This document shows positions 26,486 through 35,391 of a stretch of DNA of 64,000 nucleotides, piece after piece (positions within the stretch are counted from its first letter, which is position 1; each line of letters starts with the position of its first letter). This DNA comes from Coxiellaceae bacterium (GTDB lineage Bacteria > Pseudomonadota > Gammaproteobacteria > Coxiellales > Coxiellaceae), in assembly GCA_029212885.1 (NCBI GenBank), contig JARGPC010000002.1, forward strand, positions 414,474 to 478,473, read 5' to 3'. Both the position numbers and the translations under genes were made by a program. The notes beneath the pieces are model-generated. The model worked only from the letters and a program-made list of their open reading frames with translations, was not told the origin of the DNA and searched no databases.

Positions 26486-27682
26486 ATGGCTTGGAATGAT
26501 GATAATAAAGATAAAGATCCATGGAGCGGTCGTGGCAGCAACGATCAAAACCCACCCGATTTAAGTAAAATATTTGGCAATATATTTAAAAAAGCCAAAG
26601 CAAAAGCCGGTGGTTCAGGCGGCTCGGAAGGGGGCGATAGTGATAACAATCGTGGATTGGCTATTATCATTAGCTTTGTCGTGATTGTAATTGTTGCCTT
26701 GTGGTTCTTGTCCGGTATATTTGTTGTACCGCCAACAGATCAAGCAGTGGTGTTACGCTTCGGCAAGTACACTGAAACAGTTGGTCCAGGTATGCACTGG
26801 ATACCGCAGATGATCCAATCTAAATATGAAGTGAATGTTCAACAAATTAATTCGTTTGATTATCAGTCAGAAATGCTGACCGAGGATGAAAACATTGTAT
26901 CGGCGACTATCGCTGTGCAATATCGTATTGGTAAGCCTGAACAGTTCTTGTTTAATGTGGTTGACCCTATTAACACCTTAAAAGAAGCAACGTCGAGTGC
27001 TTTGCGTCAGGTGGTGGGTGAAACAACACTGGATGATATCTTAACTATTGGTCGTCAAAAAGTGCGTGATGAAGTCCAGCAGCAGTTAACACAGATACTG
27101 ACAAGCTATAAAACTGGCATCGAGGTAACTGACGTCAACTTACAACCTGCTAAACCACCTGCAGAGGTGACGGCTGCATTTGATGATGCGATTAAAGCGC
27201 GTGAAGATGAGCAGAAGTATATTAATCAGGCAGAAGCCTATGCACGTCAAGTCGAGTCAAAGGTAAAAGGGCAGGTGGCACGAATCCAGCAAGATGCCAA
27301 AGCTTATCAGCAGGAAGTTGTGTTTCAGTCGCAAGGTAAAACAGCACGCTATGAAGCACTATTGGTGCCATACAAGTCTGCACCGGCGGTGACGCGTGAG
27401 CGGATGTATTTTGATGCTATTAGCCAAATTTTAGCGAATACGGTTAATGTGTTTGATGAAACTAACGGCCGCAACATTTTATATTTGCCGATAGATGGCA
27501 AGCATAGTGTAAAAGCGAATAATGGAACGCAAGTGCCTTATCGAACTAATGTCACAGCTAGCACAACGACAAGCCACATCAATGGATCATCAACAGCTCG
27601 CACTGCCGCCTTTGCTGCAGACAGTGGTGATTTATTCCCTAACCGGCCTAGCAGCCCGAATCCATACGGAGATCTCAACTAA
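26486..27682 (+). CDS. hflK: FtsH protease modulator HflK
   Basis: 398 residues. It has a Gly/Asp-rich cytoplasmic N-terminus (DPWSGRGSNDQNPPDLSKIF), one transmembrane segment (about 59-80, LAIIISFVVIVIVALWFLSGIF), then the SPFH/band-7 domain (VPPTDQAVVLRFGKYTETVGPGMHW) and a coiled-coil region. With HflC it forms the periplasmic cage that controls FtsH. The C-terminus is Ser/Thr-rich and low in complexity. Its stop overlaps the hflC start (TAATG). Confidence 0.96.
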   Translation: MAWNDDNKDKDPWSGRGSNDQNPPDLSKIFGNIFKKAKAKAGGSGGSEGGDSDNNRGLAIIISFVVIVIVALWFLSGIFVVPPTDQAVVLRFGKYTETVGPGMHWIPQMIQSKYEVNVQQINSFDYQSEMLTEDENIVSATIAVQYRIGKPEQFLFNVVDPINTLKEATSSALRQVVGETTLDDILTIGRQKVRDEVQQQLTQILTSYKTGIEVTDVNLQPAKPPAEVTAAFDDAIKAREDEQKYINQAEAYARQVESKVKGQVARIQQDAKAYQQEVVFQSQGKTARYEALLVPYKSAPAVTRERMYFDAISQILANTVNVFDETNGRNILYLPIDGKHSVKANNGTQVPYRTNVTASTTTSHINGSSTARTAAFAADSGDLFPNRPSSPNPYGDLN

Positions 27683-28599
27683 TGTCGGCAGTTAAAACAT
27701 TTTTTATATTTCTCGCGTTTATCGTTCTAGTCTTGCTCTATTCGAGTTTGTATACGGTGTATGAAGGTCAACATGCATTGGTATTACGGTTAGGTAAGTT
27801 GGTTACTGATAAGCAAGGTGCTGCCGAGGTGTATGGCCCAGGTTTACACGGCAAGCCACCTTTTATTACTACGGTTCGTGACTTTGATACGCGTTTACAA
27901 ACATTAGATGTTGAATCTAAGCGGGTGTTAACGGCTGAGCAAAAATACGTGTTAGTCGATTACTATGCTAAGTGGAAAATTGATGACTTGGCACTGTACT
28001 ACAAGCGTACCATGGGTAATGCCGGTACAGCGCAAGTGTTGTTATCACAAAAAATTAATGACGTATTACGCGCAGCGTTTGGTAAGCGTACGATTAGTGA
28101 AGTGGTGTCTGGTGAACGCAGTAATATTATGACTATGCTTAAAGATGTAGCCAACAAAAGTGCTGCAAAATTAGGTATTGCCGTGACTGATGTGCGTATT
28201 AAAGGTATCGAATTGCCGAAAGAAGTGCGAAATTCTGTTTTCCAACGAATGAGCACGGAGCGTGAACAGGTAGCAACTAAGCATAGATCGCAAGGTAGAG
28301 CGCAAGCTGAAGCTATTCGCGCTAATGCTGATGCTGATGTCACAGTGACAATGGCGAAAGCGAAAACTAATGCTGAAAGAACACGTGCTAAGGGTGATGC
28401 AACTGCTGCGGATGTTTACGCCAAAGCATATAATAAAGACCCTGAGTTCTACGCTTTTTATCGTAGCCTTATTGCCTATAAAGATGTGTTTAGTCAGAAA
28501 GGTGATGTGATGTTGCTTAATCCGAAGAGTCACTTCTTTAAGTACTTCGATAGCTTGAAGCAACAGAAGGTGTCTTCGGTAGCACATACCGCGTCTTAA
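27682..28599 (+). CDS. hflC: FtsH protease modulator HflC
   Basis: 305 residues: N-terminal transmembrane anchor (TFFIFLAFIVLVLLYSSLYTV), band-7 domain starting YEGQHALVLRLGKLV, and an Ala/Lys/Glu-rich coiled coil (ADADVTVTMAKAKTNAERTRAKGDA). Partner of HflK, translationally coupled to it. The dispersed repeat at 28604-28653 begins just after the stop and its hairpin could act as the operon's 3' end. Confidence 0.96.
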   Translation: MSAVKTFFIFLAFIVLVLLYSSLYTVYEGQHALVLRLGKLVTDKQGAAEVYGPGLHGKPPFITTVRDFDTRLQTLDVESKRVLTAEQKYVLVDYYAKWKIDDLALYYKRTMGNAGTAQVLLSQKINDVLRAAFGKRTISEVVSGERSNIMTMLKDVANKSAAKLGIAVTDVRIKGIELPKEVRNSVFQRMSTEREQVATKHRSQGRAQAEAIRANADADVTVTMAKAKTNAERTRAKGDATAADVYAKAYNKDPEFYAFYRSLIAYKDVFSQKGDVMLLNPKSHFFKYFDSLKQQKVSSVAHTAS

Positions 28600-28603
28600 G
28601 ATT

Positions 28604-28653
28604 TATCATCCCGGCCGAGAGTTTGTCATCCCGGACCCCGAGCCGGGATCCAG
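28604..28653. repeat. Dispersed palindromic repeat, copy left of prpC
   Basis: A 19-nt unit TATCATCCCGGCCGAGAGT is followed by TGTCATCCCGG, then a hairpin with arms ATCCCGG (28628-28634) and CCGGGAT (28643-28649) and the end CCAG. The same two-part arrangement occurs at 30185-30252, on the other side of prpC, and a half copy at 5718. Confidence 0.75.
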
Positions 28654-28743
28654 TCAAACAGCCTTACAGCGTAATCCTAATGCTTAACATTTGAGAGTGC
28701 CATGCAGGTAATTTATAAGGTGTCAAAGCAGATGATAAAACAA

Positions 28744-28823
28744 CTAACTGGCCAGGAAGAGCAAGCCCTTCCTGGAGGAGACATAGTGTGGGAGTTCCAG
28801 TTAGAAGGTTGTTAACCAACCTT
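28744..28823 (+). ncRNA. Candidate structured RNA
   Basis: Three perfect stems nest or abut: CTAACTGG (28744-28751) with CCAGTTAG (28797-28804); CCAGGAAG (28752-28759) with CTTCCTGG (28768-28775), which stacks directly on the first; and AAGGTTG (28805-28811) with CAACCTT (28817-28823). Such contiguous coaxial stems are unlikely in random intergenic DNA. No known RNA family is recognised, and the strand is uncertain; it could also be the folded relic of a mobile element. Confidence 0.35.
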
Positions 28824-28978
28824 GAGTGCATGATATAAAAGCCTTCGACCATAGACAAATTTTTTATTTGTGTTTCTATATATCAATCACGATGATAGTA
28901 GTGCAAGTCTCTCGGCTTTGATTGTGCTGTTGGATTATTGGACACGTTGTCATTTGTTTTTGCACGGCAAAGTCTATG

Positions 28979-29006
28979 TTGCTGTTGTAAACTGATTCGG
29001 TATAAT
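28979..29006 (+). promoter_or_regulatory. Promoter of prpC
   Basis: TTGCTG (28979-28984), 16-bp spacer, TATAAT (29001-29006). The start codon at 29066 is about 60 nt downstream and has an AAAGGAG ribosome-binding site. Confidence 0.55.
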
Positions 29007-29065
29007 GGCGTTACTTATTATTTAGCGCTTGATGCGCGGATTCATATTTTAAAGGAGCGTCAGGA

Positions 29066-30184
29066 ATGGGCAATAAAAAACCAGGTGGTTTGGCAGGGAT
29101 AACAGCGGGTGAAACCGCAATAGCAACAGTCGGCAAAGAAGGGCATGGTTTAACTTATCGTGGTTATTCCATTAATGATTTGGCTGATCACTCCACATTT
29201 GAAGAGGTGGCGTTTTTATTGGTATACGGACACTTACCTACTCATGAAGAATTAGATAGCTATAAGGCCAAATTAAAAAGCTTGCGTGGTTTACCAGACA
29301 CAATTAAAACTGTTTTAGAATTGATTCCAGCCGATGCGCATCCGATGGATGTAATGCGAACAGGTTGTTCGATGTTGGGTACGATTGAGCAAGAAAATGA
29401 TAAGCACGATCAAAATATGATTGCGGATCGTTTGATTGCTAGTTTTCCCTCGATGTTAACTTATTGGTATCAGTTTCATAAAGGCAATAAAATTGATACG
29501 GAAACGGATGATGATAGTATTGCAGGCCATTTCTTGCATCTATTACACGGCGAAAAACCGGATGAATTAATTCGACGTGCGGTTGATGTATCACTAATTC
29601 TTTATGCTGAACATGAATTTAATGCATCGACATTTGCGGCGCGTGTAACAGTCGCAACGCGTTCAGATTTATATTCTGCGATTACTTCAGCAATTGGTAC
29701 TTTACGTGGCCCATTGCACGGTGGCGCGAATGAAGCGGCATTAGGCCTGATTGAAATGTTTAAAACACCGGATGAAGCCGAAACTGGCTTAAAGCAAATG
29801 CTAAAAGATAAAGCATTGGTGATGGGCTTTGGGCATCGCGTATATACTGTGTCTGATCCACGTTCAGATATTATCAAGTCATGGGCGAAGAAGTTGTCGG
29901 ATCATGTGGGTGATGAGTGGATGTATAACGTTTCAGAGCGTATTGAGAAAGTGATGTGGGATGAGAAGAAGTTATTCCCCAATTTAGATTTTTATAGCGC
30001 ATCGGCTTATCATTTTTGTGGTATTCCAACGGATATGTTCACACCGGTGTTTGTGATGTCACGTACATCCGGTTGGGTGGCGCATATCTTTGAGCAGCGT
30101 GCGAATAATCGCTTGATTCGCCCGGGTGCTGATTACACAGGCCCAGATGAACGTGAATTTGTGGCTTTAGATGACAGAACGTAG
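29066..30184 (+). CDS. prpC: 2-methylcitrate synthase
   Basis: Condenses propionyl-CoA with oxaloacetate in the methylcitrate cycle. 372 residues, close to PrpC rather than the housekeeping citrate synthase: KPGGLAGITAGETAIATVGKEG, LHLLHGEKP, LYAEHEFNASTFAAR, catalytic His in GPLHGGANE and in MGFGHRVY, and Asp in FPNLDFYSA. A good SD (AAAGGAG) precedes the ATG. It is followed by prpD, but a palindromic repeat cluster separates the two. prpB is not in the window. Confidence 0.93.
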   Translation: MGNKKPGGLAGITAGETAIATVGKEGHGLTYRGYSINDLADHSTFEEVAFLLVYGHLPTHEELDSYKAKLKSLRGLPDTIKTVLELIPADAHPMDVMRTGCSMLGTIEQENDKHDQNMIADRLIASFPSMLTYWYQFHKGNKIDTETDDDSIAGHFLHLLHGEKPDELIRRAVDVSLILYAEHEFNASTFAARVTVATRSDLYSAITSAIGTLRGPLHGGANEAALGLIEMFKTPDEAETGLKQMLKDKALVMGFGHRVYTVSDPRSDIIKSWAKKLSDHVGDEWMYNVSERIEKVMWDEKKLFPNLDFYSASAYHFCGIPTDMFTPVFVMSRTSGWVAHIFEQRANNRLIRPGADYTGPDEREFVALDDRT

Positions 30185-30252
30185 TGTCAACCCGGCTGAG
30201 AGTTGTCATCCCGGCTGAGAGTTGTCATCCCGGCCCCCGAGCCGGGATCCAG
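30185..30252. repeat. Dispersed palindromic repeat cluster between prpC and prpD
   Basis: Two tandem 19-nt units, TGTCAACCCGGCTGAGAGT (30185-30203) and TGTCATCCCGGCTGAGAGT (30204-30222), precede a full unit (30223-30252) whose arms ATCCCGG and CCGGGAT form a hairpin ending CCAG. It starts one nt after the prpC stop. It may attenuate read-through into prpD. Confidence 0.78.
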
Positions 30253-30318
30253 AATAATAATACATATACCCCAGATGATTGCTACGCAATCTCGGGAACA
30301 CAAACGTAGGAGTAGATA

Positions 30319-31776
30319 ATGACACAAGCAGTACAAAACCGTGTGGATAAAAACGTAAAACCAGATTTCGATAAAGAGCTGCAAGCAATTGCGGATTACG
30401 TATTGAATGACGAGATCAGCAGTGATGAAGCCTATAACACAGCACGTTTGTGTCTTATGGATACCTTGGGTTGCGGTATGTTAGCGTTGCAATTTCCAGC
30501 GTGCACTAAATTACTGGGCCCGATTGTTGAAGGTACAACAGTTGCCAATGGTGCTAAAGTGCCTGGTACTGATTATCAATTAGATCCTGTGCAAGCAGCG
30601 TTTAATATTGGTGCGATTATTCGCTGGTTGGATTTTAACGATACATGGTTAGCAGCCGAGTGGGGGCACCCTTCGGATAACCTGGGTGGTATCTTAGCGG
30701 TAGCTGATTACTTAAGTCGTGTACGTGTAGCTAATGGTGAATCGCCGTTAAACATGAAAGATGTTTTAACTGCAATGATTAAAGCGCATGAAATTCAAGG
30801 TGTCATTGCACTGGAAAACAGTTTTAACCGCGTTGGTTTAGATCATGTGGTATTGGTTAAGGTCGCAAGCACGGCTGTGGTGGCTAAGATGCTGGGCGCT
30901 GATCGTGACCAATTATTGAATGCATTATCTTTGGCGTGGGTTGATGGACAAAGCTTGCGTACTTATCGTCACGCACCGAATGCTGGTTCACGTAAATCAT
31001 GGGCAGCGGGTGATGCTACATCACGCGCCGTGCGTTTAGCCATGATTGCGATGACAGGTGAAATGGGTTACCCCAGTGTATTAAGTGCGCCGACTTGGGG
31101 TTTTTATGATGTGTTATTTAAAGGCCAACCATTTAAATTCCAGCGTGATTATGGTTCATATGTGATGGAGCATGTGTTATTTAAGATTTCATTCCCAGCT
31201 GAGTTCCATTCACAAACAGCGGTTGAGTGTGCGGTAACACTGCATGATCAAATCAAAGATCGCTTAGGTGATATTGAAAAAATCGTGTTAACCACACATG
31301 AATCGGCGATTCGTATTATTAGTAAAGAAGGTGAGCTGCACAATCCTGCTGATCGTGATCATTGTTTGCAGTATATGGTGGCAATTGGACTGCTCAAAGG
31401 TAATTTAGTAGCAGAAGATTATGAAGATGATGTTGCTAGCGATCCACGTGTTGATGCGTTGCGTGAAAAAATGGTGGTGGTTGAAGAGCCACGCTATAGC
31501 GCTGAGTATCACGAACCTGAAAAACGTTCGATTGCTAATGCCATTCAAGTATTCTTTAAGGATGGTAGCTCAACAGAACAAATTGCTGTGGAATATCCGA
31601 TTGGTCACCGTCGCCGTCGTGAAGAAGGTATTCCTGTATTGGAAGCAAAGTACAAACGCAACCTTGCTACCCAGTTTGATGCAGCACAAGTCGATAAGAT
31701 CGTTGCCGCTTGTGATGATCAAGCTGCACTTGAAGCTATGGACGTTAATGTGTTTGTGGATTTATTTGCGAAGTAG
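30319..31776 (+). CDS. prpD: 2-methylcitrate dehydratase
   Basis: MmgE/PrpD family, 485 residues. Dehydrates 2-methylcitrate in propionate catabolism. Typical blocks are [82 protein letters not shown] and [21 protein letters not shown] ahead of the ATG is the ribosome-binding site. Same strand as prpC and probably the same transcript despite the repeat between them. Confidence 0.94.
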   Translation: MTQAVQNRVDKNVKPDFDKELQAIADYVLNDEISSDEAYNTARLCLMDTLGCGMLALQFPACTKLLGPIVEGTTVANGAKVPGTDYQLDPVQAAFNIGAIIRWLDFNDTWLAAEWGHPSDNLGGILAVADYLSRVRVANGESPLNMKDVLTAMIKAHEIQGVIALENSFNRVGLDHVVLVKVASTAVVAKMLGADRDQLLNALSLAWVDGQSLRTYRHAPNAGSRKSWAAGDATSRAVRLAMIAMTGEMGYPSVLSAPTWGFYDVLFKGQPFKFQRDYGSYVMEHVLFKISFPAEFHSQTAVECAVTLHDQIKDRLGDIEKIVLTTHESAIRIISKEGELHNPADRDHCLQYMVAIGLLKGNLVAEDYEDDVASDPRVDALREKMVVVEEPRYSAEYHEPEKRSIANAIQVFFKDGSSTEQIAVEYPIGHRRRREEGIPVLEAKYKRNLATQFDAAQVDKIVAACDDQAALEAMDVNVFVDLFAK

Positions 31777-31895
31777 ATTAGTCTGACGCGATCATGCAGC
31801 CATGGCAAGTAAGGGTGCCAGGGTTGCCTTTTGAGCGGCGTATGATACGCGGAGGTGAAGGAGTACGAAGACAAGGATGTCTGTTCGCGAGCTAG
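31777..31895. other. Spacer between convergent prpD and TauD-like genes
   Basis: 119 bp between the two stop codons. Nothing firm is seen: a GCGTATGATACGC inverted repeat (about 31836-31848) is the only structure, too short for a firm terminator call. Confidence 0.4.
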
Positions 31896-32906
31896 CTACG
31901 TTACCACATTATTCATGCACGCCCATAGGGTTCTATTTTCACCAATAAATTTGGTGCGGCCATGGCCTAGCCAGTTATTATCAAGCAATAGTAAATCGTG
32001 AGCTTGCCAATCAAAGGCGTGCGTGTTTTTAACTACGGACTTATGAAAATCATGAATAAAATATTCTGGTATCAAGCTTCCGTCACCAGTGTAAATATCA
32101 CCATCTTGAGTTTGGACGAAGGTATCTAATTTTGTGAGAAATAATTGATTAGATTCACTGAGTTCAAAATATTTGTATAGCGTTCTTTTATTTAAATAAA
32201 GATTTGGAAAAAATACAGGGTTGTTATGTAGAGGATGTGCCGTAGCTATCGGAACTGTGACTATCATTGCGGAGTAACCTGGGTGGTGTTGAAACTCAAC
32301 ACCGAGTTGTTTGCCAACCTTATCGAGTTCCGTATGAGAAGTGCATTGAAAGCATTCGCGCCATCCCCAGTAACTTTCAATTCCCAGATGTTTTTTTAAA
32401 AAATCACTGTCGTAGTAGACTTTGTTTATTAAAACACCTGTGTTGTTTAGCCTTTGCATTAACTCCGGTTGTTTTTGAAGTAAATCTGTATACACGGTGG
32501 CAAAATCAGTAACAGGTGTTTCACCACCGGATTGAGCTGGTATTTGGCAGTAAAAGTTAATACGATCCGGGTATTCTGGTAGATATGACATTTCTCTATG
32601 TTGAGGTATGATCATGTCGCTGGCTAAGTAGGTTGAGTTGTAGACTTGTTGTTTGCGTTTTTGCCGAGGGCTAACACCACCGATATATTCTAAGCAAGGC
32701 CCAAAAAGACTCTCGGTAATGGTTTGAAATTCTTGTTCTGCTTGCAGCGGGCATCCGCGAATTAATATTCCACCAGAGCTGTCTATGCAGCTGTTGATTT
32801 GATCGCGATGCAAGTTAACAAAATCGACAAGTGATAAGCTACTGTTTAGCTGTAAGGTTTTTACTAAGGGTGTTTTTTTGAATGTGTCGACAAGCGAGAG
32901 TGGCAT
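31896..32906 (-). CDS. TauD/TfdA (SyrP-like) family Fe(II)/2-oxoglutarate oxygenase
   Basis: 336 residues. The jelly-roll iron triad is visible: H-x-E in IPQHREMSY and the distal histidine in NNWLGHGRTKF, with the 2-oxoglutarate arginine in NRTLWAC. PAQSGGETPVTDFATVY is the family block. Related proteins hydroxylate amino acids or peptide-bound residues in natural-product pathways, but no such cluster is nearby. It lies 54 nt downstream of a same-strand membrane protein, so they may share a transcript. Substrate unknown. Confidence 0.85.
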   Translation of the reverse strand: MPLSLVDTFKKTPLVKTLQLNSSLSLVDFVNLHRDQINSCIDSSGGILIRGCPLQAEQEFQTITESLFGPCLEYIGGVSPRQKRKQQVYNSTYLASDMIIPQHREMSYLPEYPDRINFYCQIPAQSGGETPVTDFATVYTDLLQKQPELMQRLNNTGVLINKVYYDSDFLKKHLGIESYWGWRECFQCTSHTELDKVGKQLGVEFQHHPGYSAMIVTVPIATAHPLHNNPVFFPNLYLNKRTLYKYFELSESNQLFLTKLDTFVQTQDGDIYTGDGSLIPEYFIHDFHKSVVKNTHAFDWQAHDLLLLDNNWLGHGRTKFIGENRTLWACMNNVVT

Positions 32907-32960
32907 TGTGCTATCTCATGAGTGTTATAACTGCAATCAGTATAGGACATTAATGGAAAA

Positions 32961-33836
32961 TTATAAGCTGTTACCCGGCTCAAATGTGTTATATTTCTTG
33001 TCCTCGTCATGTGCTGTTTCATCAGTTTTAGTTCCTGGTCTAGTGGAGCATAAAAGCCCCATTTCAAGCCCCCTGGTCGTGTTTGCTGTTTTAGATTTGC
33101 GTCGGCTGCAACCATTACATAATACATAGCCAACAGCGTGAACGATTGTGCCTACGATTGGCGCGATAATTTTAACGGCCGGTTTTTGTATTACGAAATA
33201 AGCAGCTATAGCGGTAATATTCAACAATCCTTTATGTACAATATTTTCGGGTTCGTAAAATGTTTCAACAGCAAATAATAATGCCGTCTTGGTGATATTG
33301 CTATTGAGTACGCTGGTGAGAGTGCCGGCAATGTAGTCGACCGTTTCATCGCGAGCCCAAAACTCTGCTGTTTGAAATTTTATACGCTTTTCGCTGTGCG
33401 GCGCATCTGCACGTTCAGGGTTACTGTTACGATCAATCAGCACCTTGATATAGTCATCCAGTATGGCTTTTTTTTCTGGCTGCGATTGGCAATAGCTATA
33501 AGCTTGGCAGAGCTTTACATGTAATTTACTGGGTAAATTGGAGCCGATAAATGAGGCAACAAAATCACTGGCTGGTTCCGCATAAGGGATTTTTGTACCA
33601 ACAGTTTCCGGTGCGGCTTCAATTATTGCCATCAGCAGAGAACAGATGCCGGCACTGATGAGTTTTGAGCCGTGGATTGCTACTTTGGATGTGCAGCTGA
33701 GTTGGTCTTCTAGAGACTTAAATAGGTCATTAATTTCTTTTGCTTGCGCAGATCGTTGTGCGGCATGTTGGCGGGTTACACGCGTATGTTCTCGTAGCCT
33801 GTCTTCAATATTGGTTCCTGCTCCTGGTCTAGACAT
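32961..33836 (-). CDS. Membrane-associated protein of unknown function
   Basis: 291 residues. A charged helical N-terminus (about 1-50) is followed by hydrophobic segments near residues 57-75, 180-192, 203-217 and 222-245, the last containing VLCNGCSRRK. The C-terminal tail is acidic and polar (TKTDETAHDEDKKYNTFEPGNSL). No family recognised. The acidic tail and the absence of relatives among housekeeping families make an effector plausible, not proven. Confidence 0.55.
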   Translation of the reverse strand: MSRPGAGTNIEDRLREHTRVTRQHAAQRSAQAKEINDLFKSLEDQLSCTSKVAIHGSKLISAGICSLLMAIIEAAPETVGTKIPYAEPASDFVASFIGSNLPSKLHVKLCQAYSYCQSQPEKKAILDDYIKVLIDRNSNPERADAPHSEKRIKFQTAEFWARDETVDYIAGTLTSVLNSNITKTALLFAVETFYEPENIVHKGLLNITAIAAYFVIQKPAVKIIAPIVGTIVHAVGYVLCNGCSRRKSKTANTTRGLEMGLLCSTRPGTKTDETAHDEDKKYNTFEPGNSL

Positions 33837-34113
33837 ACAAATATCCTCTACTCAATTACAATGCGTTAGCTTATATACAACCTAAATACTAGCTTTATCA
33901 TACTACCATGCTGTTAGCGTATCAAAACACCGGGGTCCCTCCGGCGGAGATATACAGCAGGCATATCAAAAAATCAATGGGTTACATGCTTGTTACACTA
34001 TAATATAGGGCTATATAGTCAATATCTCCTACCTAAGAAAAAGCCTAAGGTTCTGATAACTCTTAAAATGTACAATATGATCATAATGTAATAAATAACA
34101 GAGAGTGTGCGTT

Positions 34114-35391
34114 ATGCCTTCAATGAGTGAATATCTCAATGAGTTAAGAAATTTACAATCCGCTTTAGATGGTGTCAGTGTTCAGCAGCCAGAGGAGCTT
34201 GCTGAGCGATGTGCCCGAGCAGCAGTTTTACCTGCCTCAGAGGAGTTTGGCATTGCATCTTCGCTTGAGGATGAAACTGCAGTGCTGAATGAATTATACC
34301 CACAAATATTACAGGCTGCGATTAGTCGAAAGGTTGATTTGGGTGACTTATCCTGCTGGCTGGATAATGATTTTATAACTGATAAGAAAGGTATCTCGAC
34401 GAATTTAATTCAATACGCAGTAGCAAATAATAAATTAGATTCTTTGGTTGAATTAGTAAAAAGTGAAAATTTTGAATTTGATGATTCAAATTCAATAGCG
34501 ATATTAAAAGTATGTCGAGACCTATTAAATAATGATAGCACCAAGGAGAATCATAAATTAGCTCGTCATATCCTTAAAGCAGTGGGGGATAACATTAAGT
34601 TCACCGTCACTCCGGCTGTTGAAGGTAAATTATTAAAAATAGCTAGTAATTGTTTAAAAACAAGTGATAAAAAAACTTTTAGTGCATTACTTAATCGTTT
34701 TGATTTTAAACCATTAAAAAACAAAAATAATGATAATCTATTAATGTTAGCTATTAAGGCTAATGCGCCTATAGAATTAATTCACAAATGTGTTGAAGCT
34801 GAGGGCATGCACGTAAATGCGGTTAATTCGGCAGGTGAGACGGCTTTAATGATGGCAGCTCACAAAGGTAATATCGGCGCTATTGATTACTTACTATCTA
34901 AAGGTGCCGATAAAAAAATCCGTGATAATTCCGATAAAAAGGCTAAAGATCATTTTATTGGAAACAACTCAGCTCAAAGCTTGGAGTCAAAGGAGGATGG
35001 TGCCGGGGTTACGAGTATGAAGTGGATTGTGAAAGCTAAGACTATTGCTGCAGCGGAAGCTGCTAAGATTAAAGGTGATTCTTCTGCTTTAGCAAGTAAA
35101 GAGGAAAAGGATGCAAGACCAGCGCATCAAATCACTCCTAAAGCTGATCGTAGCGGCGCAATAAGGCGTCGTTCTTTAAGCAAAGTTGCTGCAGCTAGAC
35201 ACATGACCGCTCAGGATGAACTAAAGAGACCAGCCTCAGCCGGCAGCAATCCCTCAGCGTTATTTGTAGCAGGGCCAGATACACCACCGCAAACGCCACC
35301 ACCACCGACGGGCTCTAGGACTGCATCAACAAGTCCAACTGTGCCAGGAGCAAACGCAGATAGAGTAACGCCAACAAGACTACGAGGTTGA
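34114..35391 (+). CDS. Ankyrin-repeat protein with disordered C-terminus (effector candidate)
   Basis: 425 residues from ATG 34114 (an in-frame GTG lies 9 nt upstream). The N-terminal two thirds is helical, with degenerate ankyrin-type units (for example STNLIQYAVANNKLDSLVEL) and one clear ankyrin repeat near residues 237-272 (NSAGETALMMAAHKGNIGAIDYLLSKGADKK). The C-terminal ~110 residues are low-complexity, with basic patches (AIRRRSLSKV) and a proline run (TPPQTPPPPTGSR). Ankyrin proteins of this build are common among Dot/Icm effectors. It is convergent with and overlaps hutH by 12 nt. Confidence 0.72.
   Translation: MPSMSEYLNELRNLQSALDGVSVQQPEELAERCARAAVLPASEEFGIASSLEDETAVLNELYPQILQAAISRKVDLGDLSCWLDNDFITDKKGISTNLIQYAVANNKLDSLVELVKSENFEFDDSNSIAILKVCRDLLNNDSTKENHKLARHILKAVGDNIKFTVTPAVEGKLLKIASNCLKTSDKKTFSALLNRFDFKPLKNKNNDNLLMLAIKANAPIELIHKCVEAEGMHVNAVNSAGETALMMAAHKGNIGAIDYLLSKGADKKIRDNSDKKAKDHFIGNNSAQSLESKEDGAGVTSMKWIVKAKTIAAAEAAKIKGDSSALASKEEKDARPAHQITPKADRSGAIRRRSLSKVAAARHMTAQDELKRPASAGSNPSALFVAGPDTPPQTPPPPTGSRTASTSPTVPGANADRVTPTRLRG

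Larger units (their letters stand above)
28654..29065. other. Gene-free stretch between hflC and prpC
   Basis: No convincing coding sequence lies in this 0.4-kb stretch. It contains a strongly structured segment (28744-28823, listed separately), a small AT-rich inverted repeat ACAAAT / ATTTGT near 28856-28872, and the prpC promoter. A short antisense frame exists but shows no ribosome-binding site. Confidence 0.6.

Noticed and set aside
28664-28858. 64-codon minus-strand frame upstream of prpC
   Set aside because: It runs through the strong RNA-like stems, lacks a ribosome-binding site and no family is recognised; treated as non-coding.
33926-33950. CCGG-rich short hairpin between the divergent genes at 33836 and 34114 as a terminator
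   Set aside because: Both flanking genes start here, stems are only four bases, and no T-run follows.
34031-34087. CTAAG repeats and CTTAA before the ankyrin gene as a PmrA-type promoter
   Set aside because: The repeat period is 12, not 11, the half sites deviate, and the -10 spacing does not fit.
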